DNA of 64,000 nucleotides. Source: Shewanella mangrovi. Its GTDB lineage: Bacteria; Pseudomonadota; Gammaproteobacteria; Enterobacterales; Shewanellaceae. Position 1 is the first letter of the stretch. Every line of letters starts with the position of its first letter. The translations under genes and the position numbers were made by a program. The stretch covers positions 35,881-99,880 of the forward strand of contig NZ_JPEO01000011.1 in the NCBI RefSeq assembly GCF_000753795.1. The letters run 5' to 3'. Shown here in pieces: positions 9,330 through 17,670 of the stretch. The notes beneath the pieces were generated by a model. The model had not been told where the DNA came from and did not search any database. It saw nothing but the letters and a program-made list of their open reading frames with translations.

Positions 9330-9343
9330 GTAGCTACCGCAAC
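9330..9343 (-). promoter_or_regulatory. Second, degenerate ops-like sequence
   Basis: Immediately after the rfaH stop codon the minus strand reads GTTGCGGTAGCTAC, keeping the GCGGTAGC core of ops but not its flanks (8 of 12 positions). It could be a weak secondary pause site or chance. Confidence 0.3.
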
Positions 9344-9841
9344 TCAAATAGTAACTAACTCCAATTCAGACTCATCAACCTCAACCTCTTGCTGCTTGCC
9401 CAGAAACTTAAACAGCACCTTACATCGCCTGTCGCCACATTTTTCATGAAAAATGCCCGATAGTTCGCAGAAAGGACCTGAAGTAAACTTGACTTGTTCG
9501 CCCGACTTGATTTGTCGTGCAGATACGAGAGGAGCTTCAAGCTCTTGTAGCTTGAGACGAGTGATAAAGATATCTGCTAAAGGAATCATTCTTTCAGAGC
9601 AGTCAACCAACCGAGAAACGCCTCTAGTAGAATGGATTTTGCTCACGCTAAATTCTGTCGGATCAAAATTGACGAACAAATAATTGGGGAAAAGCGGGGA
9701 TTTTTTGACTGTAGAAAGGCCTTTTTCCTTCTTCTCCACCTTAATCATAGGCAGATAGGTTTCTAGTCCTTGTAGCCCAAGGTTAAGCTGAGCTCGTTGC
9801 TCGCTTTTAGGCTTACAATACAGTAGATACCAACCTTTCAT
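9344..9841 (-). CDS. rfaH: Transcription antitermination protein RfaH
   Basis: This 165-residue NusG paralogue has an N-terminal NGN domain (GWYLLYCKPKSEQRAQLNL at 3-21, FPNYLFVNFDP around 51-61, STRGVSRLV around 71-79) and a C-terminal KOW-type domain (about 105-165). Length and the YCKP/SEQRAQ start fit RfaH rather than housekeeping NusG. RfaH binds RNA polymerase at ops elements and couples transcription to translation of long operons for LPS, capsule and similar products. Here it lies directly upstream of an ops-marked polysaccharide operon in the same orientation, so it may be partly co-transcribed with its target. Confidence 0.93.
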   Translation of the reverse strand: MKGWYLLYCKPKSEQRAQLNLGLQGLETYLPMIKVEKKEKGLSTVKKSPLFPNYLFVNFDPTEFSVSKIHSTRGVSRLVDCSERMIPLADIFITRLKLQELEAPLVSARQIKSGEQVKFTSGPFCELSGIFHEKCGDRRCKVLFKFLGKQQEVEVDESELELVTI

Positions 9842-10034
9842 ATAACGCTCACTTCAATGTTTTCGGGGTAGATGTCCTATCTAGTGCCCGGCATCATAGC
9901 AAAGTTGCAACAGTGAGTGAAAGACAAAGTTGGTCGGAAATTTACTTACAGTTCTTTACGTCGTTGTTTTTAGTAAAGATGGTTTTTTTTTGTCCATCAA
10001 ATTTAACGATTGGCGATTTTTTAACAACGTTAAC

Positions 10035-11141
10035 TTAATTTTCTGGGGATAATTGAAAATATCCACCAGCAGGCAGTTCAGGGCGATATTCCACTCCAGA
10101 AAACAAGTTTCTTGAAATAAAATCCTTGTGTGTACGGTTTTGCGATAAGACGCAGATTTTTTCACCTTTTTCGAGAATCCTGACATGCCCTTGGCAATCG
10201 TCCCATTCAAGTAGTCCCAATTGAATGGTCGCGGGTAACATTAGCGGCGTAAAATCTTCGTCTTGGCGCAAAAAGCACCTCAACCCGCTACCCGCCTGAG
10301 CGATTCTAGTGGTGCGAGAGGAGAATTCATATACAACCAAAATCATATCGGTATAGAAGCCCATACCGGAGTGAACAAGACGTTGATTGATAAACCCAAG
10401 CATTTTACAGGGTTCTAATTCGACGCCTTGCTTTTGTAGCTGTTGCACACTTTGATGAACAAAGTTACGTAGCAAGACGCTAGCAAAGGCCGCTTTGTTA
10501 TCTTCTGGATAGAAATGAGCCATGTACATGACGAGATGCTGGCAACCTACTCTTTCAGAATCAATAAAGTACGGTGAGACGTCATTACCTGTAAACAAGC
10601 TAAATTCAAAGTTCGCTTGCTGGTAATTTACCGTAGAGGCTGAAAATAACTGCTGTTGAACACTTCTGGCTGCGTTAGCATTTCTTTCTAACAGCGCAAG
10701 ATGCTCATTCAACTCTTGATAAGATAATTCATCTAAGTCTTGAGCTAGGTTACCGTCTTCACGAGTAACATGACGCAAACTCTCGTTAATGGCGTGCTCT
10801 ATCTGATAGAGATCTGAAATGGGTTTTACCAAGTAATCAGACGCCCCCAAGCGCAGCGCATCTGACACAATTGACATATGCTGATTACCAGACATCACAA
10901 TAGCGGGAATGTAGGCACCAGCTTGCGCCAGCTCATGCAGTAGCTCAAGCCCCGTCATATTGGGCATGGTTAAGTCGGATAACAGAATATCAAACGATTC
11001 GGAAAAGAACTGTGCCAGTGCAATCTCGCCATCGCCAGCCTCTGTGACTGAAGCACCGCGGCTCCGGAGAAAAGAAGCCACGATATTACGAAAGACAGGA
11101 TCGTCCTCGACTAATAATACTTTTATTGCATCAAGCGCCAT
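10035..11141 (-). CDS. Response regulator with degenerate PP2C-like output domain (RssB-like architecture)
   Basis: The receiver domain spans residues 1-125: acidic pocket E12-D13-D14, phosphoacceptor D56 in LLSDLTMP, MSGN and YLVKP. A helical linker (about 130-165) follows, then a C-terminal region that begins SVQQQLF like PP2C/SpoIIE phosphatases but has lost the metal-binding signatures: the usual GGDxxD position reads TGNDVSPYFID and no DVSGHG is present. This layout resembles RssB, a response regulator with a pseudophosphatase domain, but identity with RssB is not claimed. No partner kinase is adjacent. I chose the ATG preceded by GGGAA over an in-frame GTG ten codons upstream. Its place between polysaccharide and flagellar genes suggests a role in switching between lifestyles (inference). 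Confidence 0.7.
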   Translation of the reverse strand: MALDAIKVLLVEDDPVFRNIVASFLRSRGASVTEAGDGEIALAQFFSESFDILLSDLTMPNMTGLELLHELAQAGAYIPAIVMSGNQHMSIVSDALRLGASDYLVKPISDLYQIEHAINESLRHVTREDGNLAQDLDELSYQELNEHLALLERNANAARSVQQQLFSASTVNYQQANFEFSLFTGNDVSPYFIDSERVGCQHLVMYMAHFYPEDNKAAFASVLLRNFVHQSVQQLQKQGVELEPCKMLGFINQRLVHSGMGFYTDMILVVYEFSSRTTRIAQAGSGLRCFLRQDEDFTPLMLPATIQLGLLEWDDCQGHVRILEKGEKICVLSQNRTHKDFISRNLFSGVEYRPELPAGGYFQLSPEN

Positions 11142-11223
11142 ACAATTCCCTACATTGCTGACGTGACACACAACGAGAACTATAGCGCCTTAAACTTAGG
11201 CTTCTAGCACGACGATTGTGTAA

Positions 11224-12000
11224 CTACTCCAGCTCCTGCATGTACTGGTCAAGCAACTCATCATCATCGTCCTTTTTTGATGGTATTTTACCGTCATACA
11301 CTTTGTAATCCACATATTGGATATACGCATCCTTCACAAAGCTGTATGGGTCGAGTGCATTATCTACTAAACGTTCTTGATCTATCGCTGCGGCTCTTGC
11401 ACTTAGCCCCTTGAGTCCCCAGCGTAAAATCGTTTGCCACATATTAAGATCTTGTAATGGGAAGTATAGACTATCAACCCAATCCGTCGTTATTTCACGC
11501 GTCACATAAGGCCCCATAAACGGCGCCATAAAATAGGGGCCATTGGGCACGCCGTAGTAGCCTAAAACTTCGTTAAATTCATCCTGCTTTCGCGGCATTC
11601 CCATCATGTCTGCGACATCAATAAGGCCTAATAGCCCCACAGTGGTATTCACGACAAAACGACCACCGGCGTTTGCTGCCCAATGCCATTTACCTTGCAA
11701 GGTGTTATTCACTAGTGAGCTCGGTTCTTCAAGGTTTTGCAGAAAGTTATCTAAACCTGATTTAACTGGCATCGGCACATAATCACGATAACCATGCGCT
11801 ACCGGGCGTGCGACGTATTTATCCAAATAGTTGTAGTTGAAATTCCACATTGCCCGGTTGAATCCTTCCCATGGGTCACGCGGATCGTTATAGGTGATCG
11901 AGACAGGCGTTTGCTCGTCTGCATTCTGCTGCTCTTCAGCAAACACTGAAGCATTACAGGATAATAATGCGGCGATCAGCCATAGCCGATTGAATTTCAT
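11224..12000 (-). CDS. mlaA: Phospholipid-transport outer-membrane protein MlaA (VacJ)
   Basis: This 258-residue MlaA-family protein has DPWEGFNRAMWNFNYNYLD near residue 42, EPSSLVNNTLQG, the FVVNTTVGLLGLIDVA core, and GYYGVPNGPYFMAPFMGP. MlaA sits in the outer membrane with porins and removes misplaced phospholipids from the outer leaflet, passing them to MlaC. The N terminus offers either lipobox-like LLSC (C15) or signal peptidase I cleavage after SVFA. The acidic C-terminal tail (KKDDDDELLDQY) is a local embellishment. The other mla genes are not in this window, so it stands alone here, as is common. Confidence 0.92.
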   Translation of the reverse strand: MKFNRLWLIAALLSCNASVFAEEQQNADEQTPVSITYNDPRDPWEGFNRAMWNFNYNYLDKYVARPVAHGYRDYVPMPVKSGLDNFLQNLEEPSSLVNNTLQGKWHWAANAGGRFVVNTTVGLLGLIDVADMMGMPRKQDEFNEVLGYYGVPNGPYFMAPFMGPYVTREITTDWVDSLYFPLQDLNMWQTILRWGLKGLSARAAAIDQERLVDNALDPYSFVKDAYIQYVDYKVYDGKIPSKKDDDDELLDQYMQELE

Positions 12001-12211
12001 ATCACACTCTTTAATTGAAGTTACTACAAATAAAATGCTGGAGTTAGCTAAAGGATGTTGTCGATAATGACGATAGTATTCCTAGCGGTTGTTGAACTTT
12101 ATTTCCCTATTTAAGCTCACCTTTAATAGGATACTGCGCATGCTGGCAAGGTCAAATCTATATTTTAATAAATAGGTCCAAAAAGGTCTTTTAAAACGGT
12201 AATTTGAAACA

Positions 12212-14119
12212 ATGAAGTCAATCAACGAGACAATACCTCTGTCAATGACAGCTAACATCAGTAGCGATGCGACCATAAAAAATGCAGCGCTGCTTCCGGT
12301 ATTGGTCTCATATACTGATGATTCTATTGACGTCGTTATTCAAGGTCAGCGCTTCACCCTTGCCAACAGCGCGACTTTCGATGAGTTAACAAGGTTACAA
12401 CTGGCCAGTTCAGATAACGTATTGAAGATTTCATCGACTTCAAATCACATATTACAAGGGACAATGCTGCAGCTCGGCGAAAAGATTGTTTTATCCCTTC
12501 CAAAAGAGTTACTCACAGCGGCTAAACTCACTGATAGTGAGTTATCACAACTACAAACGCTCGCAAAACGTGAGCAAGGTTATCCGCTACCCGTCGCCAC
12601 AATTTCAGGCAATAAACTCAGTTTCCCAGCAAGTAACACGATTAATCTACCAGCGAATGTGCAGTTAAATGATGGCAATTACACTGCAAAAATATCTTTA
12701 ACAAACAATATACTATCGCTGCAATTACAACCAATTAAAAGTGAGATATTCGTTCAGCTTACGCCAGCAGCACCTGCGCCTATGCCAACGTCCCAAACAC
12801 CGACTGCAATACCAGATGCTGATGCGATGCCGCAAATTGTGGTGGCAAAAAACGATTTAGCGCAGGTTGCATCCAGTTGGATGCATCGTTTAGAACGCCA
12901 GTCATGGACGAACACCGCCAACGTAGAACCATCAGCCAGCACGACGTCAAAACTGACGCCTGACGCCATCGCAGAGATCAAAGCGGCAGCGCCTTCACCT
13001 ACAACCACTGCCGACAAAGGTCAGATGCAGGCACCTAAAAACACTCCTAATCCAACGCAGCTGCAGGATAACCTAGCTGCTGCTAACAGTAACGTCTCAA
13101 AAAAAGGTAATGACGCGCAAATTAAACCTGACAACGGTTTAGTCCCGCAAATTTCAGCCAATAAGCCAACAAAGGCTAGCATAAAGGCCGCGCCGACTGA
13201 GATTTTAACGCCAGCTAAAGCCGGACAGACGGCAGCCGAGCAAAATGTTGCCAGCTCCGAATTAACATCTCAGCTAAAGAAAGCTGAGTTTGGCAGTAAT
13301 AACGTGCTGACAAAAGCCCTCTACAGAATGGGATTGACACCACAAACCGATGCAGTAGCGTTGCCCAAGCACAACCTAGCGGCAGCGCTGATGAAGGCGT
13401 TACCAGAACTAACACCTCGTTTATTGACCGAATTAGTTGAGCCAGAAAAGCTACAACAAGAGCTGCTTGCATCACTTAACTTTCAAGCATCGCGTGTCTT
13501 TACCACTTTACCGCCTTCTCAAAGCGACTCTATTGCCTTTATGTTTCAACTGCTATTGGGCGCCCGCATGAATAACCCAACGGCTTCGGCGCCAATTACA
13601 CAACGGTTGAAACAATATTTAGAATCGCTACAGGCCAGTAGTGGTTTAAGCGGAAAGTTACTTGAAGCATTGGAACGCAGCAGAGGACTTGAGAGTATCA
13701 GCCATCTCGTTAGCTCCATTCGCCTATTTCAACAATCTTCCCAAGAGCTTGCCGGTCAAGGTTTTTATTTTGCTCTACCTTATCAGCTGGATAATCATAC
13801 CGAGCAATTTGAGGGAAAATTTGAGTACGATGAAGCTAATACTGGCGAGCAAGCGGCCAGAGGTTGGCGCTTACAACTCAAATTTGCGCTGACGAACGGT
13901 GCAATGCTAGTCAACGCATTTGTACAAGGTAAATCACTTAGATTGGAACTTACAAGCAGCAGTGAGTCGTTATTACAACGTATTACCACCTTTGAATCAC
14001 TTTTAAATGATAAGTTATCTCAGGTTGGATTTAACGTAGATAACATTCAAATGCGCATGGGCAATGTGCCAGCGAGCGTGTTGCCCGGCGATCATGTGTT
14101 AGTAAAAGTGAAGGTTTAA
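12212..14119 (+). CDS. FliK-like flagellar hook-length control protein (second copy)
   Basis: This 635-residue protein has a long Ala/Pro/Thr/Gln-rich, probably unstructured middle (about 180-360). Its C-terminal domain (about 545-630; RGWRLQLKFALTNGAMLVNAF and LRLELTSSSESLLQRI) matches the Flg_hook (PF02120) domain of FliK, which contacts FlhB to switch export specificity. A conventional fliK lies 20 kb away in the fliK-fliL operon, so this is a paralogue. It is on the opposite strand from nearly all neighbours and is followed after 2 bp by an FlhB-C-like gene, suggesting a functional pair. The ribosome-binding site is weak and no sigma54 site was found upstream. Confidence 0.8.
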   Translation: MKSINETIPLSMTANISSDATIKNAALLPVLVSYTDDSIDVVIQGQRFTLANSATFDELTRLQLASSDNVLKISSTSNHILQGTMLQLGEKIVLSLPKELLTAAKLTDSELSQLQTLAKREQGYPLPVATISGNKLSFPASNTINLPANVQLNDGNYTAKISLTNNILSLQLQPIKSEIFVQLTPAAPAPMPTSQTPTAIPDADAMPQIVVAKNDLAQVASSWMHRLERQSWTNTANVEPSASTTSKLTPDAIAEIKAAAPSPTTTADKGQMQAPKNTPNPTQLQDNLAAANSNVSKKGNDAQIKPDNGLVPQISANKPTKASIKAAPTEILTPAKAGQTAAEQNVASSELTSQLKKAEFGSNNVLTKALYRMGLTPQTDAVALPKHNLAAALMKALPELTPRLLTELVEPEKLQQELLASLNFQASRVFTTLPPSQSDSIAFMFQLLLGARMNNPTASAPITQRLKQYLESLQASSGLSGKLLEALERSRGLESISHLVSSIRLFQQSSQELAGQGFYFALPYQLDNHTEQFEGKFEYDEANTGEQAARGWRLQLKFALTNGAMLVNAFVQGKSLRLELTSSSESLLQRITTFESLLNDKLSQVGFNVDNIQMRMGNVPASVLPGDHVLVKVKV

Positions 14120-14121
14120 CG

Positions 14122-14439
14122 ATGACAGACGAATCGGATTCTAAACGAGCAAAACAGGCCACCGCATTATTCTATGATGGTAAGTCTGCACCACAGATTA
14201 CAGCTCAGGGCAAAGCGTTATTAGCTGAAGAAATTATTGCGTTAGCAAAAGAAGCGGGGGTTTTTATACATGAGGATGAGCATTTAAGTAACTTTTTACA
14301 GATGCTTGAAGTCGGTGAAGAAATCCCTAAAGAGCTGTATTTGCTGATCGCTGAGCTAATCGCCTTTGTTTATATGCTTGATGGCAAATTTCCTGAGCAG
14401 TGGCACAATTTGCATCAAAAAATCGTCATGAAAGCCTAA
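14122..14439 (+). CDS. Free-standing FlhB C-terminal-domain protein (FlhX/YlqH-like)
   Basis: The 105-residue soluble protein resembles the part of FlhB after the cleavage site: KQATALFYDG...APQITAQGKALLAEEIIALAKEAGVFIHEDEHL and IPKELYLLIAELIAFVYML parallel the FlhB cytoplasmic domain. It has neither the transmembrane region nor an NPxH cleavage motif. Homologues such as Helicobacter FlhX can stand in for the FlhB cytoplasmic fragment. It is presumably co-translated with the FliK-like gene just upstream. It converges on the DUF2802 gene with only 5 bp between the two stops. Function is inferred; it could tune substrate switching of the flagellar exporter. Confidence 0.82.
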   Translation: MTDESDSKRAKQATALFYDGKSAPQITAQGKALLAEEIIALAKEAGVFIHEDEHLSNFLQMLEVGEEIPKELYLLIAELIAFVYMLDGKFPEQWHNLHQKIVMKA

Positions 14440-14444
14440 GCGCG

Positions 14445-14870
14445 CTACTTGCTATGTAATCGAAGCAACAATTCTGCCTCGGCCTTCGGTAACTCACATT
14501 CTCGCATTAACTCATCGACGCCAGCACCTAGCTGCACCATTTTAATTGCACGGCTATACATGCGTGCTTGCGGCTCTTGCTGAATCGCCTCATCGAGTCG
14601 CGCATCTTGCGACGATAACTGCTTTTCAAGTTCTAGCACTCGTCGCCCGACACCAATAGTACCGTTGCGTAACTCGTGTACCTCTTGCCGCAACGAATCG
14701 CGCTGCTTATCGGCCTCTTTAACCAATAAGGTCAATGCATCGACTTTAGCGCTAAGCTGACGACGGAGCTTGCGTTGGAAAAAAACAAGTGCCACCACAA
14801 CGGCAATAAATACTGCAACTAAGGCAATTAACAGCTCATCGCCTATCATTGGCGGCAACTCCTTTGGCAT
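14445..14870 (-). CDS. DUF2802 membrane-anchored coiled-coil protein
   Basis: This 141-residue protein has one N-terminal membrane helix (about 9-29), a coiled coil (about 33-95; QLSAKVDALTLLVKEADKQ, RRVLELEKQL) and a small C-terminal helical module (VQLGAGVDELMRECELPKAEAELLLRLH) that looks like a helix-turn-helix of the DUF2802 family. The same family follows cheW at the end of polar flagellar and chemotaxis operons in Vibrio and Shewanella. Function is unknown. It starts 9 bp after the cheW stop and is probably the last gene of the flhA-cheW operon. Confidence 0.75.
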   Translation of the reverse strand: MPKELPPMIGDELLIALVAVFIAVVVALVFFQRKLRRQLSAKVDALTLLVKEADKQRDSLRQEVHELRNGTIGVGRRVLELEKQLSSQDARLDEAIQQEPQARMYSRAIKMVQLGAGVDELMRECELPKAEAELLLRLHSK

Positions 14871-14879
14871 CCAATCACA

Positions 14880-15371
14880 TTATATTTGGGATAGCTCAGC
14901 CCACTCTTCATCAGACAAGAGCTTGTCCAAGTCAACGAGGATCAATAGCTCATCACCACGATTGCTCACACCTTGAATGAACTTAGCACTTTCTTCAGTG
15001 CCAACGTTTGGTGCATTATCAATTTCAGAACGACGTAGGTACACGACTTCAGCAACGCTATCAACCAAAATACCAATAACTTGCTTTTCCGCTTCAATAA
15101 TCACAATACGGGTAGAATCATCGACTTCTGCTGACGGTAAACCGAAACGTGAACGAGTATCGATTACCGTAACAACGTTACCGCGAAGATTAATAATCCC
15201 GAGTACATAATGCGGGGCGCCGGGAACTGGCGCAATCTCAGTATGACGCAGCACTTCTTGCACCTGCATCACGTTGATACCGTAGGTCTCGTTATCCAAT
15301 TTAAACGTTACCCACTGGAGCACGGCGTCATCTTTTGCCGCAACGGCAGCTACGTTTCTTGATTCAGTCAT
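14880..15371 (-). CDS. cheW: Chemotaxis adaptor CheW
   Basis: The 163-residue protein is almost entirely one CheW domain: LQWVTFKLDNETYGINVMQVQEVLR (19-43), PGAPHYVLGIINLRGNVVTVIDTRSRFGLP (54-83) and the IGILVDSVAEVVYL segment. It links methyl-accepting chemoreceptors to CheA in polar arrays and forms the rings that connect core units. It lies 7 bp downstream of the ParP-like gene and belongs to the same operon as cheA, cheB and parC. Confidence 0.95.
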   Translation of the reverse strand: MTESRNVAAVAAKDDAVLQWVTFKLDNETYGINVMQVQEVLRHTEIAPVPGAPHYVLGIINLRGNVVTVIDTRSRFGLPSAEVDDSTRIVIIEAEKQVIGILVDSVAEVVYLRRSEIDNAPNVGTEESAKFIQGVSNRGDELLILVDLDKLLSDEEWAELSQI

Positions 15372-15378
15372 AATTACC

Positions 15379-16365
15379 TCAGTTTATTGGATCCTGACAA
15401 CCCAAACCGGCATTGAGCATGTCTATTAGCGATTGAACATGCAAAATGCCACACATCTGTTCTTTTACCACTCCGGCCAGCCATGGGCGCTTACCCGCTT
15501 TACCACGCCAATTGACCTGAGACTTATCAATTTTTACTGCATTAATGAGGGATTCGCAGGCGAGCCCCCAATTACTATTTTCCAATACTACAAGATATTG
15601 ATAATTTACAGATTGCGCCAGTTTCTCATCATATTTTTCTGGCATAACCCACGCGGCAGTGTTTACAAGGTTAAGTTGCGAATCACGATATTGCTGGACA
15701 CCTAAAAACCACTTAGGGCGTCCGATAATATGATTGACGTGCTCAACTTGCACGATGCCACCCAAACTGATTAGCGGAACAGCTAACGTTAAGCCTGCGA
15801 CCTTAAAAAACAGTACCTGAAATTCATCATCCAGCTGCTCATCAAGTGCAGTCGGCTCTATTGGTGGCGCCACAGAAGCTTGCGTTGCTGGTGCTGTCTC
15901 TTCTTCAGTCTCGGACTGACGCTCTTCAATTATTGCAGTCGCCGGTTTTTCAGCAATTTTTTCAGCGACTTTTGTGATAGGCACAGCATCTACTTGTGGA
16001 TCAGCTGATGTTTCAACCTTGGTATTTTCCGTTGTAATGCTGGCAGTTTTCACCTCAGGCACCACAGAGGAGAGTAACTTTTCCAACGCTTGCTTATCTA
16101 AGTTGCTAGAAGCAGGTTTATTATCAAGAGCCAAGGCTCTTTCTACTGCTTGTTGCTTCTCAGCCACCACTTCAGGTTGCGGTATAGCTGATACAACTTC
16201 TTGCTTGACCGGTTTAGCATGACGCTTAGCAATAGCTGCTGTATCTATCTCTTCCGCAACGTTGACTTGGCGTTGTACTGCTGCTTGTTGAGCCTGAACC
16301 TCTTCAGGCTCAGACAACAGCAAGCTAAAGTAATCAAAAACAGTCTCATCAACCGATTTTGACAT
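15379..16365 (-). CDS. parP: CheW-like array-positioning protein ParP
   Basis: The 328-residue protein has two parts. Residues 1-185 are an acidic, Ala/Glu/Pro-rich, probably disordered region. Residues 186-325 are a CheW-like domain (FQVLFFKVAGLTLAVPLISLGGIV, KWFLGVQQYRDSQLNLVNTAAWVMP). This architecture and the position between parC and cheW match Vibrio ParP, whose C-terminal AIF domain integrates into the array and binds CheA and MCPs while its N-terminal part binds ParC. It would therefore keep arrays at the flagellated pole and pass them to daughter cells. The start overlaps parC by 17 bp, with GGAGA seven bases upstream. Confidence 0.85.
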   Translation of the reverse strand: MSKSVDETVFDYFSLLLSEPEEVQAQQAAVQRQVNVAEEIDTAAIAKRHAKPVKQEVVSAIPQPEVVAEKQQAVERALALDNKPASSNLDKQALEKLLSSVVPEVKTASITTENTKVETSADPQVDAVPITKVAEKIAEKPATAIIEERQSETEEETAPATQASVAPPIEPTALDEQLDDEFQVLFFKVAGLTLAVPLISLGGIVQVEHVNHIIGRPKWFLGVQQYRDSQLNLVNTAAWVMPEKYDEKLAQSVNYQYLVVLENSNWGLACESLINAVKIDKSQVNWRGKAGKRPWLAGVVKEQMCGILHVQSLIDMLNAGLGCQDPIN

Positions 16366-17140
16366 GCGTGAAGTCTCCGTTTTGCAAATATTCTAATAAG
16401 CGTTCATACGCCTTAACCCCGCGGGATTGAGGCGAATAATGTGATGCTGGTAAATGAGCCAAGCTGGCATCCCTAAATTTGGTATCGACAGGAATAACAT
16501 CCGGCCATAGTTTATCCCCATAGACCTCACTTAAATGCTGCAACGCTGCCGGCGAGGCCTTGGTACGGCGATCATACATAGTCGGGATGATAGAGAAGCT
16601 ATAACGCACTTTTTTTGAACGGCCCATAAGCTCCATGGTTTTTATCATGCGATCTAGCCCTTTAATGGCCAGAAATTCAGTTTGTACCGGCACCACAATA
16701 TGATCACTTGCCGCTAGCGCATTTACCATCAATACCCCTAAGACTGGTGGGCAATCGATAAGCGCGACATCATAATCTTGCGTCATCAATTTGACTAGAT
16801 TTCTGAGCACTAATCCCATTCCCTCTTGATGTCCTAGAGAGCGATCAAGCGTCGCTAACGCCATTGTTGCAGGCAGAAGATCAATACCTTCAACAGACGT
16901 TGGCACAATATGTTGTTTGATGAGTTCGCGAGACAGGTGTTGATGGGATAAAAAAACGTCGTATAAGGAGCCTGGGATCTCTTCAGAGTCGATACCTAGA
17001 TAATAGCCAAGCGATGCATGCGGATCGGTATCAATCATTAATACACGTTGACCGCGCGCAGCTAACACACCTGCGAGGCTGGCAACAGTAGTGGTTTTTC
17101 CTACTCCACCTTTCTGATTGGCTATGGTCCAGACGTTCAC
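16349..17140 (-). CDS. parC: ParA-family ATPase ParC (polar chemotaxis array positioning)
   Basis: This is a 263-residue MinD/ParA-type ATPase with a deviant Walker A QKGGVGKTT at 9-17, VLMIDTDPHASLGYYLG (about 33-49) and ALIDCPPVLG. In Vibrio, ParC localises to the old pole through HubP and recruits chemotaxis arrays via ParP. The same parC-parP-cheW order supports that role here rather than plasmid or chromosome partition; no parB or parS lies nearby. It follows the small membrane protein gene by 41 bp. It is distinct from the second MinD-like ATPase in the window, FlhG. Confidence 0.88.
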   Translation of the reverse strand: MNVWTIANQKGGVGKTTTVASLAGVLAARGQRVLMIDTDPHASLGYYLGIDSEEIPGSLYDVFLSHQHLSRELIKQHIVPTSVEGIDLLPATMALATLDRSLGHQEGMGLVLRNLVKLMTQDYDVALIDCPPVLGVLMVNALAASDHIVVPVQTEFLAIKGLDRMIKTMELMGRSKKVRYSFSIIPTMYDRRTKASPAALQHLSEVYGDKLWPDVIPVDTKFRDASLAHLPASHYSPQSRGVKAYERLLEYLQNGDFTHVKIG

Positions 17141-17181
17141 TACTAGGCCCCTTGTGCTGTTAGTCTAGCAATATCAATCGA

Positions 17182-17670
17182 TTATTGATTATCGATATTT
17201 CGCGTTGTAATTATTATACCGCCATGTTCAAGCGAAACGACGTTAACGCCTTGTGCAATATTTCCTATCGTCGACAACGCGTCACCCGTTAGAACTTGTG
17301 CTTCATTATCTGCGGTCTCAGCCTCGGATAACTGATTTGTGATTGGCTCACGCGTTGTATTGTTACGAGTGTCCGGATTATCGCTATCTAACGCCTGTTG
17401 TTGCGTCATTTGCCCTTTAGAAACCGGTTTTACGGCTTGTAGTAGCGACGCAACCTGTTCAGGATGCAGTTGCATCCAATTAGCAATCAACTCCGCCTGT
17501 TCTTTAGGCACCATCAACATCACTTGAGAATCTTGCAGCTTATCGACCTGCTGCTGCAGTTGCTGATTTTGGCTATAAAAACGCCACGCAGCAGTGGCAA
17601 GCGCCATTGAGGCGACCACCAATAAAAAAATCGTCAATCTATAAGCAGTGTTTGCTGATGTATCAGCCAC
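17182..17670 (-). CDS. Single-pass membrane protein of the chemotaxis operon, unknown function
   Basis: This protein of about 162 residues has an N-terminal membrane helix (about residues 12-30: [18 protein letters not shown]), then a Gln-rich coiled coil ([12 protein letters not shown]), a short helical segment around [25 protein letters not shown], and a linker ending in a conserved-looking [21 protein letters not shown] tail. I chose the GTG eight bases inside the cheB stop region, since GAGAG lies seven bases before it; a longer reading starting at 17715 is possible but overlaps cheB by 53 bp. A similar small gene sits between cheB and parC in related clusters. The function is not known. 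Confidence 0.68.
   Translation of the reverse strand: MADTSANTAYRLTIFLLVVASMALATAAWRFYSQNQQLQQQVDKLQDSQVMLMVPKEQAELIANWMQLHPEQVASLLQAVKPVSKGQMTQQQALDSDNPDTRNNTTREPITNQLSEAETADNEAQVLTGDALSTIGNIAQGVNVVSLEHGGIIITTRNIDNQ

Larger units (their letters stand above)
8828..9343 (-). other. Long 5' leader between rfaH and the polysaccharide operon
   Basis: This 516-base stretch has no open reading frame I would defend. It contains the ops/JUMPstart element about 330 bases ahead of the export gene. A second ops-like core directly follows the rfaH stop. A CTGAA...TTCAG palindrome followed by TATAGAT lies around 9250-9275 on the minus strand, a possible but unproven promoter. The long leader between ops and the first gene is typical of RfaH-controlled operons. 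Confidence 0.55.

Noticed and set aside
9956..10210. Small minus-strand frame overlapping the response regulator's 3' end
   Set aside because: It lies out of frame within the response regulator gene, with no domain and a poor start context.
10971..11171. Loss of phosphorylation in the response regulator
   Set aside because: The receiver looked possibly degenerate beside its odd C-terminal domain, but D13/D14, D56 and the lysine are all present, so it should accept phosphate.
16349..17140. Plasmid or chromosome partition ParA
   Set aside because: No parB or parS is nearby, and the gene sits between chemotaxis genes in the parC-parP-cheW order.
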